63,957 nucleotides of DNA from Photobacterium sp. JCM 19050. GTDB taxonomy: Bacteria; Pseudomonadota; Gammaproteobacteria; Enterobacterales; Vibrionaceae. The position numbers and the translations under genes are program-made. The stretch is taken from positions 1-63,957 of the forward strand of contig BAXG01000035.1 of assembly GCA_001310455.1 (NCBI GenBank), in the 5' to 3' direction. A model generated the notes under the pieces. The model ran no database searches, was not told where the DNA came from, and was given only the letters and a program-made list of their open reading frames with translations. Shown piece by piece: positions 1 through 9,988 of this stretch (positions are counted from its first letter, which is position 1; the number at the start of each line of letters is the position of its first letter).

Positions 1-1
1 C

Positions 2-88
2 CCCAAAGAGTTAATCGACTGTGCAGACAAACGGATGTACGGCCACAAGAGCGAATGTAAGTCTCGGCTGTTTGAAATGCAGCTTTGA
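2..88 (+). CDS. C-terminal end of a GGDEF-domain protein (partial)
   Basis: The window opens inside a reading frame that ends at the TGA at 86-88. The 28 visible residues contain ELIDCADKRMYGHKS, which matches the end of a GGDEF diguanylate cyclase domain (the usual form is A-D-x-A-M-Y-x-A-K). The upstream part, including the catalytic GGDEF motif, lies outside the window, so neither activity nor sensory input can be judged. A terminator-like hairpin about 230 bases downstream points the right way. The call rests on a short motif only. Confidence 0.6.
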   Translation, partial: PKELIDCADKRMYGHKSECKSRLFEMQL

Positions 89-319
89 TACCAGTCCGTA
101 TTCAGGTGCATCGATCTGGTGCGTAGACAAAATGCCCGTCATATTTTTTTACAAAGACAAAAAATAAGGCACCTGGTAGAAAAACAACCCATTAATTATT
201 AGTCTCTTAGCCATATGGCATATCTGTTGCTTAATCGCAGGAATAAGAAGTCCGCAAGTATGCCAGCAAGCACATTGAAGCGGACCTCGTAAATTCAAAC
301 TGAAACCCCTTCCATCACT

Positions 320-344
320 GCCCCTCCCGTAAGGGGCATTTTTT
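320..344 (+). terminator. Rho-independent terminator
   Basis: A six-base-pair stem (GCCCCT 320-325 with AGGGGC 332-337) is followed by a T run at 339-344 on the plus strand. It lies between the GGDEF tail and the 3' end of norR. The stretch from 89 to 319 holds no gene that I can support. Confidence 0.7.
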
Positions 345-415
345 CGCTTGTTCTCAACAGCGGATCAAAGAAAACCAAACACAAATCAACCTGCATGAGC
401 AATGCGTTGGCCTCA

Positions 416-1965
416 CTTAAGCCCCAACCGCTTTGCCAACCGGTGAAGGTTGCCGGCATCAATTCCCAACTCTCTTGCCGCGGCAGACCAATTGTTCTGG
501 TTCGCCGCCAGGGTGTTTTCGATACGGAATTTCTGGAAGGCATCCGTCGCTTCCCTTAATGGCATGGCAACAAGTTCAGACGGGAGGTTAGCTCTTGACA
601 CGCGAATGCCAGCCTCAGGCAACGATACCGTGTACTCAGAAACGTGCCCGGTGATCTTTCCCAAATGAATCGTCTGTATCTGGACGATGCTGCCGTCTGT
701 CTGGGATCTCGCCAATACAGCCGCCCGGTAAATGGTGTGTTCAAGCTCCCGGACGTTTCCCGGCCAGTTGTAGGCGGTTAATGCTGCGATGGCGTCCGGG
801 GAAATTTGCAGTTGGGTAAGATGAAGTTTTGCCCGGGTACGCTCGGTAAAATAACCGGCAAGCAATACAACATCGTCAGCCCGTTGCGACAGCGGAGGTA
901 CAAACAGCGGAAATACACTGAGGCGGTGATATAAATCAGCCCGGAACCTGCCTTCAGATACCTCGGCATTTAAATCCCGGTTAGTGGCCGCTATCACACG
1001 AACGTTGACTTTTAGCGGTGTGTCATCTCCTACTCGCTGTAAATCACCGTATTGAATAACCCGCAACAGTTTCGCCTGCAAACCTAGTGGCAGTTCCCCA
1101 ATTTCGTCCAGAAACAAAGTTCCGTTGTCAGCCAGTTCAAATTTGCCCTGCCGGTTACTGATAGCACCGGTAAAAGCCCCTTAACATGACCAAACAGCTC
1201 ACTCTCGGCAACAGACTCCGGCAGTGCAGCACAGTTTAGGTACACCAATGGCCGGTTGTTCCGTGGCGACCCCTCATGAATTGCCCTGGCGACCAGCTCT
1301 TTACCAACACCGGTATCCCCCTGAATGAGCACGTTGAGATCGGTGTCTGCAACCACTTCAATACTGGTTTTCAGAGCCATCATCGCCGGGCTTTCACCGA
1401 TTATTTCAGAGGCGGGTCCCAGAGCGGGTACTGGCATTGTCGCATGATCGTCGTGCCCTCTTTGCTCCAGTCGCTCCAACAGAAGGGCATTTTGCAATGA
1501 AGCCGCAACAAGGGATGAGATGGTTCTCAGTGCATCGTCACTGAACCGTTCTGACAGGGACGGATCAAACGCGTCAATCGTCAGCGCACCAATCAGCCTT
1601 TCGCCGGCTACCAGTGGCAACCCGATGCAGGCATGGACATGCAGACGACCGGCATGGTTGGGAATCAGGCCGTCAAAGGGATCTGGCAGATCACTCTCGT
1701 CCGGGAATCGAACCACATCTCCGGCTCTGGCAATCGCCTGTAGACGGGGATGCTCATCAATATCAAAACGGCGCCCCATAACATCCGGAGACAGGCCGCT
1801 AATCGCCAATGGGATAAATTGCGCCCCCTGATACATCAACAAAGACGCAGCATCACAGCTCAAAAGCTGCCTGAGGCTCTGAACCATATTTTCAAACCGA
1901 TTTTCCCCTGACAATCCCTCTGTAAGGCTAAGTGCCAGGTCGGCGAGTTCTCTAGCTAAAAGCAT
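416..1965 (-). CDS. norR: NorR, NO-responsive sigma-54 activator (frameshifted)
   Basis: Anaerobic nitric oxide reductase transcription regulator. Order: N-terminal GAF domain that binds the NO-sensing iron in the family, AAA+ sigma-54 interaction domain (Walker A GDTGVGKE, then SELFGHVKG running into GAFTGA), and C-terminal Fis-type HTH ending [10 protein letters not shown]. The start at 1965 ([12 protein letters not shown]) matches the E. coli NorR N terminus; the frame stays open to an ATG at 2052 but that would add 29 unlikely residues and run into the operator. One base is missing at the CCCC run 1177-1180: restoring a fifth G in AAGGGGG gives the exact KGAFTGA loop that contacts sigma-54. 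This is therefore probably a sequencing error in an intact gene. It is divergent from norVW, its expected target. Confidence 0.93.
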
Positions 1966-1989
1966 TGATTTGCAACCATTAACTGGCAG

Positions 1990-2045
1990 TGTCATTACGA
2001 CAGTGATATGTCTTTTCGACACACCAAAGTCATTGTTAAAATGAC
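1990..2045 (+). promoter_or_regulatory. Three NorR enhancer sites
   Basis: Three matches to the NorR site GT-N7-AC lie between norR and norV: 1991-2001 (GTCATTACGAC), 2010-2020 (GTCTTTTCGAC) and 2035-2045 (GTTAAAATGAC). Three sites upstream of norV is the known E. coli arrangement, needed for NorR hexamer assembly. They sit 44-98 bases upstream of the -24 element. Confidence 0.85.
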
Positions 2046-2088
2046 ACTGCATGAATTTTTATTTCTTATATATCAATGAATTAAATTC

Positions 2089-2104
2089 TGGCACACCCGT
2101 TGCA
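2089..2104 (+). promoter_or_regulatory. Sigma-54 promoter of norVW
   Basis: TGGCAC-acccg-TTGCA is a perfect -24/-12 element with the correct N5 spacing, 49 bases before the norV start. Together with the NorR sites it predicts NO-induced, RpoN-dependent expression. Confidence 0.93.
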
Positions 2105-2152
2105 ATATGCAGTGAGTACCACGCATTCAAGACAACAGATTAAGGTGTCATT

Positions 2153-3645
2153 ATGAGCATTCATGTTAAGAACAATATCGACTGGGTTGGCCAACGTGAC
2201 TGGGAAGTTCGCGACTTCCACGGTACCGAATACAAAACAACAAAAGGTACCAGTTACAACAGCTACCTCATCCGCGAAGAAAAAACGGTGCTTATTGATA
2301 CTGTTGACCATAAATTCAGCCATCAGTTTGTCTCAAATCTCGAATCCATGATTGATTTGAGCACGATCGACTATGTGGTAATGAACCATGCTGAAGAAGA
2401 CCACGCTGGCGCGCTGTCTGCACTGATGGCAAAAATTCCGGGTACCCCAATTTATTGTACCCAAAACGCCATTGACTCCATTGTCGGCCACCACCATCAC
2501 CCTGAATGGAACTTCAACGTCGTGAAAACCGGTGACAGCCTGGATATTGGTAACGGCAAGCAACTGGTGTTTGTCGAAACCCCAATGCTGCACTGGCCAG
2601 ACAGCATGATGACCTACATGACCGGTGACGCTGTGCTGTTCAGCAACGATGCCTTTGGCCAGCACTACTGCGACGAGCACCTGTTCAATGACGAAGTGGA
2701 CAAAATCGAGCTGATGGAACAGTGCCTGCGTTACTACTCAAATATCCTGACACCATTCAGCGCACTGGTAACCGCAAAAATTAAAGAGGTACTGGGCTTT
2801 AACCTGCCGGTAGATATGATTGCCACGTCTCACGGTGTGGTATGGCGCGACAATCCGGTTCAAATCATTGAGCAGTACCTGGAATGGGCCAATGACTACC
2901 AGGAAGACCGCATCACCCTGTTTTATGACTCCATGTCAAACAACACACGCATGATGGCCGATGCTATCGCACAAGGTATCAACCAGGCTGATCCTCGCGT
3001 GAAGGTGAAAATCTACAACGTGTCCCGTCACGACAAGAATGAAATTCTGGCGAACGTGTTCCGCTCCAAAGGCATCCTGGTGGGTTCCTCTACCATGAAC
3101 AATGTAATGATGCCAAAAGTGGCGGGCATTTTGGAAGAAATTACTGGCCTGCGTTTTAAAGGCAAAAAAGCAGGTGCATTCGGCAGCTACGGCTGGAATG
3201 GTGGTGCGGTAGACCGCATTCATGCTCGCCTGACCGATGCCGGTTTCCATACCACCGTCAGCCATAAAGCAAAATGGCGTCCGGATGGTTCTGCACTGGA
3301 AGCCTGCCGGGAATATGGCCGCCATGTAGCGCGTGAATGGGCGCTGAGCCCTATCCCGGCAGACCAAGGCATGCCAGCCCGTGAAGAAAATACCAGCAAC
3401 GGCGTAAACGTCGTGATTCCTGATGCAAAACCAGCGTCGCATCTCAGCCGTCATCCAATGCAGCATCAGCAGAAGCCGGTGAGGACAAAATGCTCTGCAC
3501 CATCTGTAACTGGGTATACGACCCGGCAATGGGTGAGGAAAATCAGGGCGTTGAGCCGGGTACAACCTGGAGTGATGTACCGGAAACTTTCCTCTGCCCG
3601 GAATGTGGCATGGGTAAAGATGTCTTCGAACCTTACAAAGGCTGA
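2153..3645 (+). CDS. norV: NorV, anaerobic NO reductase flavorubredoxin (frameshifted)
   Basis: Flavo-diiron NO reductase that reduces NO to N2O in the cytoplasm. The N-terminal metallo-beta-lactamase-like domain has the diiron ligand motif NHAEEDHAG, with later ligands in LHWPDSM, SNDAFG and SHGVVWR. The flavodoxin domain begins near [10 protein letters not shown]. The C-terminal rubredoxin domain ([10 protein letters not shown] and CPECG) is present but lies in another frame. One base is missing near 3435-3441, in the linker before the rubredoxin, and the true stop is TGA 3643-3645. Without this correction the frame runs on into norW and creates a false NorV-NorW fusion lacking rubredoxin. 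The start has AGGTG about 8 bases upstream. It forms an operon with norW, 25 bases downstream. Confidence 0.93.
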
Positions 3646-3670
3646 GTCCGGAACCATTCAGGAGAAAACC

Positions 3671-4815
3671 ATGAACGCACCTATCGTCATTATCGGCAGC
3701 GGTTTTGCTGCCTACCAACTGGTAAAGAGCCTGCGCAAGCAGGCTCCGGATACTCCTGTCACCGTGATTACAGCCGGTAACGGAGATAACTACAATAAGC
3801 CGGATATCAGCCATGTCTTCACCAAAGGCCAACAGGCTGCTGACCTGGTAAAGCAAACCGGCGCAGCTTTTGCTGAAGAGAACCAGGTTACGCTTATTCC
3901 GCAAACCCGGGTTGAGTCAATCAATCCGGTCGAAAAAACGGTGACTTTTGGCAATACCATCCTGCCATTCAGTAAGTTGGTGATTGCCAAAGGCGCCAGT
4001 GCATTTGTTCCTCCAATGGAAGGCGAAGCAACCCAAAGCGTACTGACGCTTAACAGTATTGAAGAATATGAGGCCGCCCAGGATCGACTTTCAGACGCCA
4101 AGCGCGTATTGGTCATGGGAGGCGGCCTGATCGGCACAGAAATCGCTATGGACCTGGCAAGCAGCGGCCGTTCAGTAACTCTCGCCGATCCAGCAGACAG
4201 CCTGCTTTCCAACCTGTTACCGGATGTCATTTCTGCCAGCTTGTATAAAACTATGGCGAAACAGAATATCCACCTGACCCTGAATGACTATGCTGTCGCG
4301 ATGAATCGCGTTCCCGCGGGCGTGAGGTAACACTTAAATCCGGCATGACCCTGGTGGTAGATGAAGTGATTTCAGCCGTTGGCCTTCGCCCACGCACCCA
4401 ACTGGCCAAAGATGCCGGACTGGCAGTAAACCGGGGAATCATTGTTGACCGCCAGATGCAAACGTCTGCACCGGACGTTTATGCCCTCGGCGACTGCGCT
4501 GAAATTGAAGGAAAAGTGCTGAGCTATCTGCAACCCATTCTGTTGAGTGCAAACGCGTTGGCTAAAACCTTGGCCGGACAGCCAACCAACGTCAGTTTCC
4601 CCCCTATGCTGGTCCGGGTAAAAACACCTTTATTGCCTATCCAGTTGAGCGGCATTACCACCGGTGATTCCCTGCGCTGGGAAATTCACGCTGATAAAGA
4701 CGGCCTGGTTGCCAAGGCGTACAACGTGCTGAACAAAATGATTGGCTTTGTTGTTACGCAAGACCATATGAAAGATGCGTTTCCACTGCTTAGGGAACTG
4801 CCACCGGTACTATAA
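3671..4815 (+). CDS. norW: NorW, NADH:flavorubredoxin reductase (frameshifted)
   Basis: FAD-dependent reductase that passes electrons from NADH to the rubredoxin domain of NorV. It starts [14 protein letters not shown] with the FAD-binding GxGxxA motif. It has an internal NAD-binding motif ([17 protein letters not shown]) and the FAD-binding YALGDCAEI near the C terminus. One base is missing around 4297-4301 (after ..NDYAVA); the downstream frame then reads [20 protein letters not shown], aligning with E. coli NorW. AGGAGAAAACC precedes the ATG. It is followed by a strong terminator, so norVW is a two-gene transcript. Confidence 0.92.
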
Positions 4816-4827
4816 AACTGAGACAAG

Positions 4828-4857
4828 GAAAGCCGGCATGTTTCGGCTTTCTTTTTT
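4828..4857 (+). terminator. Terminator of norVW
   Basis: GAAAGCCG (4828-4835) pairs with CGGCTTTC (4844-4851), followed by TTTTTT, just after the norW stop. Confidence 0.88.
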
Positions 4858-4917
4858 AAACGAATGGCTACTGCTGAAACAGTTTCCCGCGCATCTATTA
4901 TGCCAAATAGTCATGTC

Positions 4918-5292
4918 TTAGCCCGGATGACTTCTCAGCCCAATCAGGTTACCGAACGGATCTTCGACCTGACACATCACCACCCCGCCTTCAATTTCCA
5001 TAGGCCCCCTGTATAACTTCGCGCCAATATTTTCGAAATGTAGAATTGCTTTCGGTAAATTGGGGACAGACCAATACAGAACACTACCCGCTTTCCCACT
5101 TTTCACTTTTTCATCTGCCTGTACAATTTCCAATGAAAAACCGTTTATCTCAAGCACGGTAAAATCACACTGCTCAAGGTAAACAGGAACAGCATCTGGA
5201 AACGCCCTTTTATACCAGTTCAATCCTGCTTCAACATCCGGTACATGCACTAATAGCGCTGCCGGGTGGTAAAAGTGAGTCTTTGTCATCAA
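4918..5292 (-). CDS. VOC (glyoxalase/bleomycin-resistance) family protein
   Basis: A 124-residue, single-module vicinal-oxygen-chelate protein. The N terminus LLVHVPDVEAGLNWYKRAFPDA and the C-terminal half VVMCQVEDPFGNLIGLRSH follow the usual VOC beta-alpha-beta-beta-beta pattern (D-P-x-G-N-x-x-G near the end). The metal ligands cannot be assigned reliably and the substrate is unknown. It is probably not a glyoxalase I. Close relatives are often annotated only as glyoxalase/dioxygenase superfamily. It is a single gene between terminators. Confidence 0.82.
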   Translation of the reverse strand: MMTKTHFYHPAALLVHVPDVEAGLNWYKRAFPDAVPVYLEQCDFTVLEINGFSLEIVQADEKVKSGKAGSVLYWSVPNLPKAILHFENIGAKLYRGPMEIEGGVVMCQVEDPFGNLIGLRSHPG

Positions 5293-5307
5293 GAAGCTAA
5301 TGTTTGA

Positions 5308-5340
5308 TAAAAACTGAAGGCAGGCTCAAAGGAGCCTGCT
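5308..5340 (-). terminator. Terminator of the DJ-1/PfpI gene
   Basis: GCAGGCTC (5320-5327) pairs with GAGCCTGC (5332-5339). On the minus strand the hairpin is followed by TTCAGTTTTTATC. Confidence 0.8.
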
Positions 5341-5355
5341 CAAATATTTATAATC

Positions 5356-5916
5356 TTAGTTCAACAGTACATTAAACTGCGCCAGCCAATCAGGGTGGGC
5401 CGGCCATGCCGGAGCGGTAACAAAAATGCCATCGGTTACAGCGGCATCAATAGCAATATCAGCGTAAGTCCCGCCGGCAGCTTCTACTTCCGGAGCACAC
5501 GCCGGGTAGGCTGAAATGGTTTTACCCTCAATCACACCGGCAGCAGTCAGAATCTGCGCCCCGTGGCAAATCGCCGCAACTGGCTTGCCCGAAGCCACAA
5601 AAGCCTTAACCATATCCGTCACCGCCGGATTTAAACGAAGATATTCTGGCGCCCGGCCTCCGGGAATCAGCAGCGCATCATAATCCGATTCAGACGCATC
5701 CGAGAATGTCGCATTTAACGTGAAGTTATGTCCGGGTTTTTCAGTGTAAGTCTGGTCGCCCTCAAAATCATGAATAGCCGTTCTAACAAAATCCCCGGCT
5801 TCTTTATCCGGGCAAACGGCATCCACACTGTGTCCCATCGCCTGCAGTGCCTGAAAAGGCACCATCAGTTCGTAATCCTCTACAAAATCACCGGCAATAA
5901 TCAGTACCTTTGCCAT
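5356..5916 (-). CDS. DJ-1/PfpI family protein
   Basis: A 186-residue member of the DJ-1/PfpI superfamily (YhbO-like; deglycase or glyoxalase-III type activities are known in the family). It has the N-terminal [21 protein letters not shown] with the conserved Glu, and the nucleophile elbow AICHGAQ with the catalytic Cys. [15 protein letters not shown] is typical of the type-1 glutamine-amidotransferase-like subgroup. The start at 5916 (MAKVLIIAG) is chosen over a longer frame from 6042 because GGAGGAG lies 5-11 bases upstream. It is separated from neighbours by terminators. Physiological role is inferred (carbonyl or oxidative stress). Confidence 0.88.
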   Translation of the reverse strand: MAKVLIIAGDFVEDYELMVPFQALQAMGHSVDAVCPDKEAGDFVRTAIHDFEGDQTYTEKPGHNFTLNATFSDASESDYDALLIPGGRAPEYLRLNPAVTDMVKAFVASGKPVAAICHGAQILTAAGVIEGKTISAYPACAPEVEAAGGTYADIAIDAAVTDGIFVTAPAWPAHPDWLAQFNVLLN

Positions 5917-6022
5917 TGTTCTCCTCCATGCATTGGGTGTGTTGGATGGGTGCGAGTCACAAAGCACCCTTAACCTTAGCAACATCGAACGGGAGGCAGG
6001 TGGTGCAGTAATACCACAAATT

Positions 6023-6056
6023 AAAAACGGCTCCAGAATCACTCCCGGAGCCGTTT
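6023..6056 (-). terminator. Terminator of the M20 amidohydrolase gene
   Basis: AAACGGCTCC (6025-6034) pairs with GGAGCCGTTT (6047-6056). A T-rich tract follows on the minus strand. Confidence 0.85.
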
Positions 6057-6079
6057 GATTAAATTCCTGCTGGTGTCAA

Positions 6080-7246
6080 TTAGGCGCTAATAACCAACTC
6101 AATCCAATAATTCGCGCCGGTTACCAGATTGTCATCATTAAAATCATAGTGAGGGTTATGCAGCGACGGGCTTTGTTCTCCGTTACCAATCCAGATATAC
6201 GCACCGGGATGCTCTAGAATAAAATAAGCAAAATCCTCCGCCCCCATGCTCGGGGGAAGATCCACAATAACAGCCCCTTCTCCCGCAACCTTCTTCGCTG
6301 CACGAATACAGATTTCTGCATTGTCGGCATGGTTGATGGTCGGCGGAAATCCCGGTCTGTAATCAAGTACAACTTCCACGCCGAACATTACCTCGATACC
6401 CGCACAAACCTCTTTCATGCGCGTAATGACTTTCTCCCTCACTTCCCGGGAAAAGGAACGCACTGTGCCAGACATAGTGACAGAATCCGGGATGATATTA
6501 TCTCCGTCACCGCCGTGAATTTGGGTCACGCTGACAACCGCCTGTTCAAGCGGGCTGACGTTGCGCGCCACGATGGTTTGGAATCCGGAAACAAGCTGCG
6601 CGGAAGCCACGATAGGGTCATTGGCAAGGTTAGGTATTCCACCATGTCCGCCCCGACCTTTAACTTCCAAAGCAAAGGTGTCCATGGCCGCCATTACCGG
6701 GCCGTGGTGAATACCAAAGTGCCCCTGCGGTAACCCCGGCCAATTGTGCATGCCATAGGTTGCTTCTACAGGGAATCGCCCAAAAAAGTCTTCCTCTTCC
6801 ACCATTACCCTCGCACCACCTTCCCCTTCTTCAGCCGGCTGGAAAATGAAATAGACCGTGCCTTCAAACGCATCACGGTTTTCGCTCAGCCAGCAGGCGG
6901 CGGTGAGAAGCATGCTTGTATGCCCGTCATGCCCACAGGCATGCATTTTTCCCTCATGGCGAGATGCGTGGTCAAAATGGTTCAATTCACAAAGCGGCAA
7001 TGCATCCATATCAGCCCGCAACCCGATATGTCGACTATCCGGGTTGCGTCCCTTCAGCACCGCCACAATGCCGGTTACCGCCTGGCCGCGATGAATGGCA
7101 TCAAGGTTAAGTGTTTCCAGCACCTCGGCAACTTTGTCTGCGGTCCGAAATTCTTTAAAAGCAAGCTCTGGGTGAGCGTGGATATCACGGCGGAACTGGC
7201 GCATACGCGCGATCAGATCGGACTCAAGGGTCAGGTACGGGTTCAT
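6080..7246 (-). CDS. M20 family amidohydrolase (hippurate/N-acyl-amino-acid hydrolase type)
   Basis: A 388-residue zinc peptidase-like amidohydrolase. Metal and catalytic motifs are visible: LRADMDALPL, HACGHDGHT, QPAEEGEGG, the dimerisation-domain GRGGHGGIP, and MGAEDFAYF near the C terminus. Relatives hydrolyse N-acyl amino acids (hippuricase, N-acetyl-diaminopimelate deacetylase, IAA-amino-acid hydrolase); the substrate is not readable from sequence. No signal peptide, so cytoplasmic. Length is normal for the family. Confidence 0.92.
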   Translation of the reverse strand: MNPYLTLESDLIARMRQFRRDIHAHPELAFKEFRTADKVAEVLETLNLDAIHRGQAVTGIVAVLKGRNPDSRHIGLRADMDALPLCELNHFDHASRHEGKMHACGHDGHTSMLLTAACWLSENRDAFEGTVYFIFQPAEEGEGGARVMVEEEDFFGRFPVEATYGMHNWPGLPQGHFGIHHGPVMAAMDTFALEVKGRGGHGGIPNLANDPIVASAQLVSGFQTIVARNVSPLEQAVVSVTQIHGGDGDNIIPDSVTMSGTVRSFSREVREKVITRMKEVCAGIEVMFGVEVVLDYRPGFPPTINHADNAEICIRAAKKVAGEGAVIVDLPPSMGAEDFAYFILEHPGAYIWIGNGEQSPSLHNPHYDFNDDNLVTGANYWIELVISA

Positions 7247-7315
7247 CTAAAATCCATTTAATAACAAGGGGGAATACCCCCTGTCTTATCACGCAATGCT
7301 GGACTTGAAAAGTGA

Positions 7316-9242
7316 TTAAACCTCTTCTCCGTCTGTAATTTTTTCCGCATACCCTTTAGGCGGAGGTGTCCATCCACGTTCCTCGGTGTTATGCCCATCC
7401 ATCCGGTCTTTCTGCATGGCATTGGTGATAGCATCCTCAAGCTGCAAAAAGAGTTCGCGATAGGTGGCGTTGAACCGGTTATCTTCTGTCGCTTCTTTCC
7501 AAGTTTCGTATAGGGTTTCCTTGCTGGCATGTTCCATTTCCATAAAGGCTTTGCGTTGCTGCTCCGCCTTGAACGGGTGCATCCCCATTTCTTTAAGTGC
7601 TTCCGTACCCATTCTGAGGCTGAATGGAAGGTTTCACTGAACACCAAATCAGCGCCGGCAAGCCGCAGCGCGTATAGATGCCCACGGTCGAACGCCCTGG
7701 CAAGAATCTTCACATTGGGGTGGGATTGTTTGACATACTCCACCAGCTCAATCGCCCTCTCACGATCGTCAATGGCGACAACCAACATTTCCGCTTCATC
7801 AATGCCCGCAGTGTGCAGTAAATCCGGTCGGGTGGCATCGCCAAAGAAGCTTTTGATATTTATCTGGCGCAACAGGTCAACCTGCCCTGCCTGATGGTCA
7901 AGAACAACGGTTTTGTAACCGTTAGCCACCAGAAGACGGTTAACAACCTGACCAAAGCGACCGATACCGGCGATGATAATGGTCCCTTTTTCATCAATTT
8001 CATCCGGCTGTCGGGCATTCTCATCCCGCTCAAAACGAGGCAGTACCACCTTGTCGAACAAAATAAACAGCCCCGGCGTGAGGAACATCGAAAGCGCAAC
8101 CACCAGCGCCAGAATCTGGGAAAGCCCCTGAGGCAGGACGTGATTCTGGACGGAGAAACTCAGCAGCACGAAACCAAACTCACCGGCCTGAGCCAACGAG
8201 AGCGTAAAGAGCCAACGGTCACTGCCCCGGACTTTGAACACCAAAGCCAGAATAAACAGCACGGCGGCTTTTAAAAGCATCAAACCCAGTGTGATACCGA
8301 TAACGACAAAGAAGTTATCGAGAAGCACGCCAAAGTCGATACCTGCGCCCACTGTGATGAAAAACAGCCCCAATAAAAGCCCTTTGAACGGCTCGATATT
8401 GGATTCCAGTTCATGTCGGAATTCACTGTTCGCCAACACCACCCCAGCGAGAAAAGTGCCCAATGCCGGGGAAAGCCCAATCAGGCTCATCAACGCGGCG
8501 ATACCAATGACCAGCATTAACGCTGTCGCAGTGAAAATTTCTCGAAGTCCGGATTCCGCCACAAACCGGAACAATGGCCGGCTGAGAAAATGCCCGCCAA
8601 CAACCAAGCCGACAATGGCAACCACGATAACAATGGCGTATCCCCAACCGGGCAGCCGGCTACGAGGCTCATCTCTTCATGGTGCTCTGCGGCTTCCGAG
8701 GCTAATGCCTGTGCTTTTTCAACCAGCTCCGGCATTGCCATCAACGGGATCAGCGCCAGCATTGGAATCACGGCGATGTCCTGAAACAGCAACACAGAAA
8801 ACGCTGTCCGGCCACCGTCTGTTTTTGCCAGCCCTTTTTCAGCAAATGTCTGGAGCACTATCGCTGTAGAAGAAAGGGCAAAAATAAGGCCAATGGTCAG
8901 GGCAAAACTCCAGGGCTGCCCGAAAGCCATTGCAATTGCTGTGACGGCTGCGGTGGTCAACCCAACCTGCAAACCGCCCAATCCCAGCAGCCGGTTTCGC
9001 ATGTCCCACAACATTTTGGGGTTGAGTTCCAAGCCAACAAGGAACAACATCATGACCACACCAAATTCAGCAAAGTGCTGAATGGTCGAGGTTTCCTGCC
9101 CAACCAGACCCACAACCGGCCCGATAACAACACCGGCTATCAGATACCCGAGAACGGATCCAAGGCCAAGCCGCTTGGCAATAGGCACAGCAATCACTGC
9201 CGCGCACAAGTAGATAAATGCCTGAAGAAAATACAGTGTCAT
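7316..9242 (-). CDS. kefC: KefC-type glutathione-regulated K+/H+ antiporter (two frameshifts)
   Basis: A CPA2 family membrane transporter for K+ efflux during electrophile stress. The N-terminal membrane domain has many hydrophobic helices, with [16 protein letters not shown] and [10 protein letters not shown] typical of KefB/KefC. The cytoplasmic RCK domain begins [17 protein letters not shown] and includes VVLDHQ and [10 protein letters not shown]. Two single bases are missing, near 8656-8660 (after MSLVAG) and near 7612-7614 ([14 protein letters not shown]). The C-terminal part runs to the stop at 7316. The ATG at 9242 has GGGGGA 6-11 bases upstream; a longer frame would start at a TTG. 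It follows kefF by four bases, the E. coli kefFC order, which is why KefC rather than KefB is preferred. Confidence 0.87.
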
Positions 9243-9246
9243 GGCA

Positions 9247-9864
9247 TCATCCCCCAATCAATTCCGGCAGTTTTTCATTGAGCTTTGGCAAGTTCGCCGC
9301 AGCGGTTTTGTCAAAGGTCCCTAAAACCAGAGATTCCAGTAACTTCACCCAGTTATCGATATGCTCAAGGTGACGCGATTCTTCCACCGCGGTTCGTGCA
9401 CCAAACAAAGCATACGGTGGCAAATATTCCATACCCGTAAGTGTTGCCATCTGCTCTAAAGGGCGCAGCAGTTCCCGGATGGGGAAATGGTTGTAACCTT
9501 CATGTCGGTAGGCTTTCTCCCCGCCTCCCGCGGTCAGGGCGCAAAGGAAAGTTTTTCCGTGTAGAGCCGTCCCCTGGGAACCGTAGGCAAAACCATATTC
9601 CAGTACCAAGTCCTGCCATTCCTTCAAAATCGCCGGGGTGGAATACCAATAAAGGGGGAACAAGAAAATAATCACATCGTGCTCCACGAGGCGTTGTTGT
9701 TCCCTGTCGATATCGATACGAAAGGTGGGGTATTCGCCATACAGATCCACTGCCGTCACCCCTTCTAACGATTGGGCGGCATTAAAAAGTGGCAGGTTTA
9801 TTTCGGATCTGGATTGGGAGGGATGAGCAAACAGGACAAGGATTTTATTTTTGTTCTTCGACAT
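9247..9864 (-). CDS. kefF: KefF-type flavodoxin-fold oxidoreductase
   Basis: Ancillary quinone reductase-like subunit required for full activity of KefC. It has the flavodoxin-like fold of the NQO1 family: [16 protein letters not shown] at the N terminus, [27 protein letters not shown] and [14 protein letters not shown]. The GTALHGK and LPPYA segments resemble KefF more than KefG. Start at 9864 (MSKNKNK) has AAGG about 8 bases upstream; an in-frame ATG at 9876 is an alternative. Its stop lies four bases before the kefC start, so the two are translationally linked. Confidence 0.85.
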   Translation of the reverse strand: MSKNKNKILVLFAHPSQSRSEINLPLFNAAQSLEGVTAVDLYGEYPTFRIDIDREQQRLVEHDVIIFLFPLYWYSTPAILKEWQDLVLEYGFAYGSQGTALHGKTFLCALTAGGGEKAYRHEGYNHFPIRELLRPLEQMATLTGMEYLPPYALFGARTAVEESRHLEHIDNWVKLLESLVLGTFDKTAAANLPKLNEKLPELIGG

Positions 9865-9988
9865 ACAAACCTTCACTGCTCCAGTGACAAAAAATGTTAT
9901 GGAATCATGCTACCAGTGATAAAAGCCTTTGCCGATATTTTCCTTAGCAATAATCTCAGTTCTGACACACTCCGGTTCAAAAAAGAAT

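Noticed and set aside
2936..3904. Large minus-strand open frame opposite norV/norW
   Set aside because: It is antisense to two well-supported genes and its translation is rich in His and Cys without any domain, a typical shadow frame.
2153..4330. A single 725-residue NorV-NorW fusion protein
   Set aside because: The rubredoxin domain of NorV is intact in another frame and norW has its own start; the fusion frame exists only because of one missing base.
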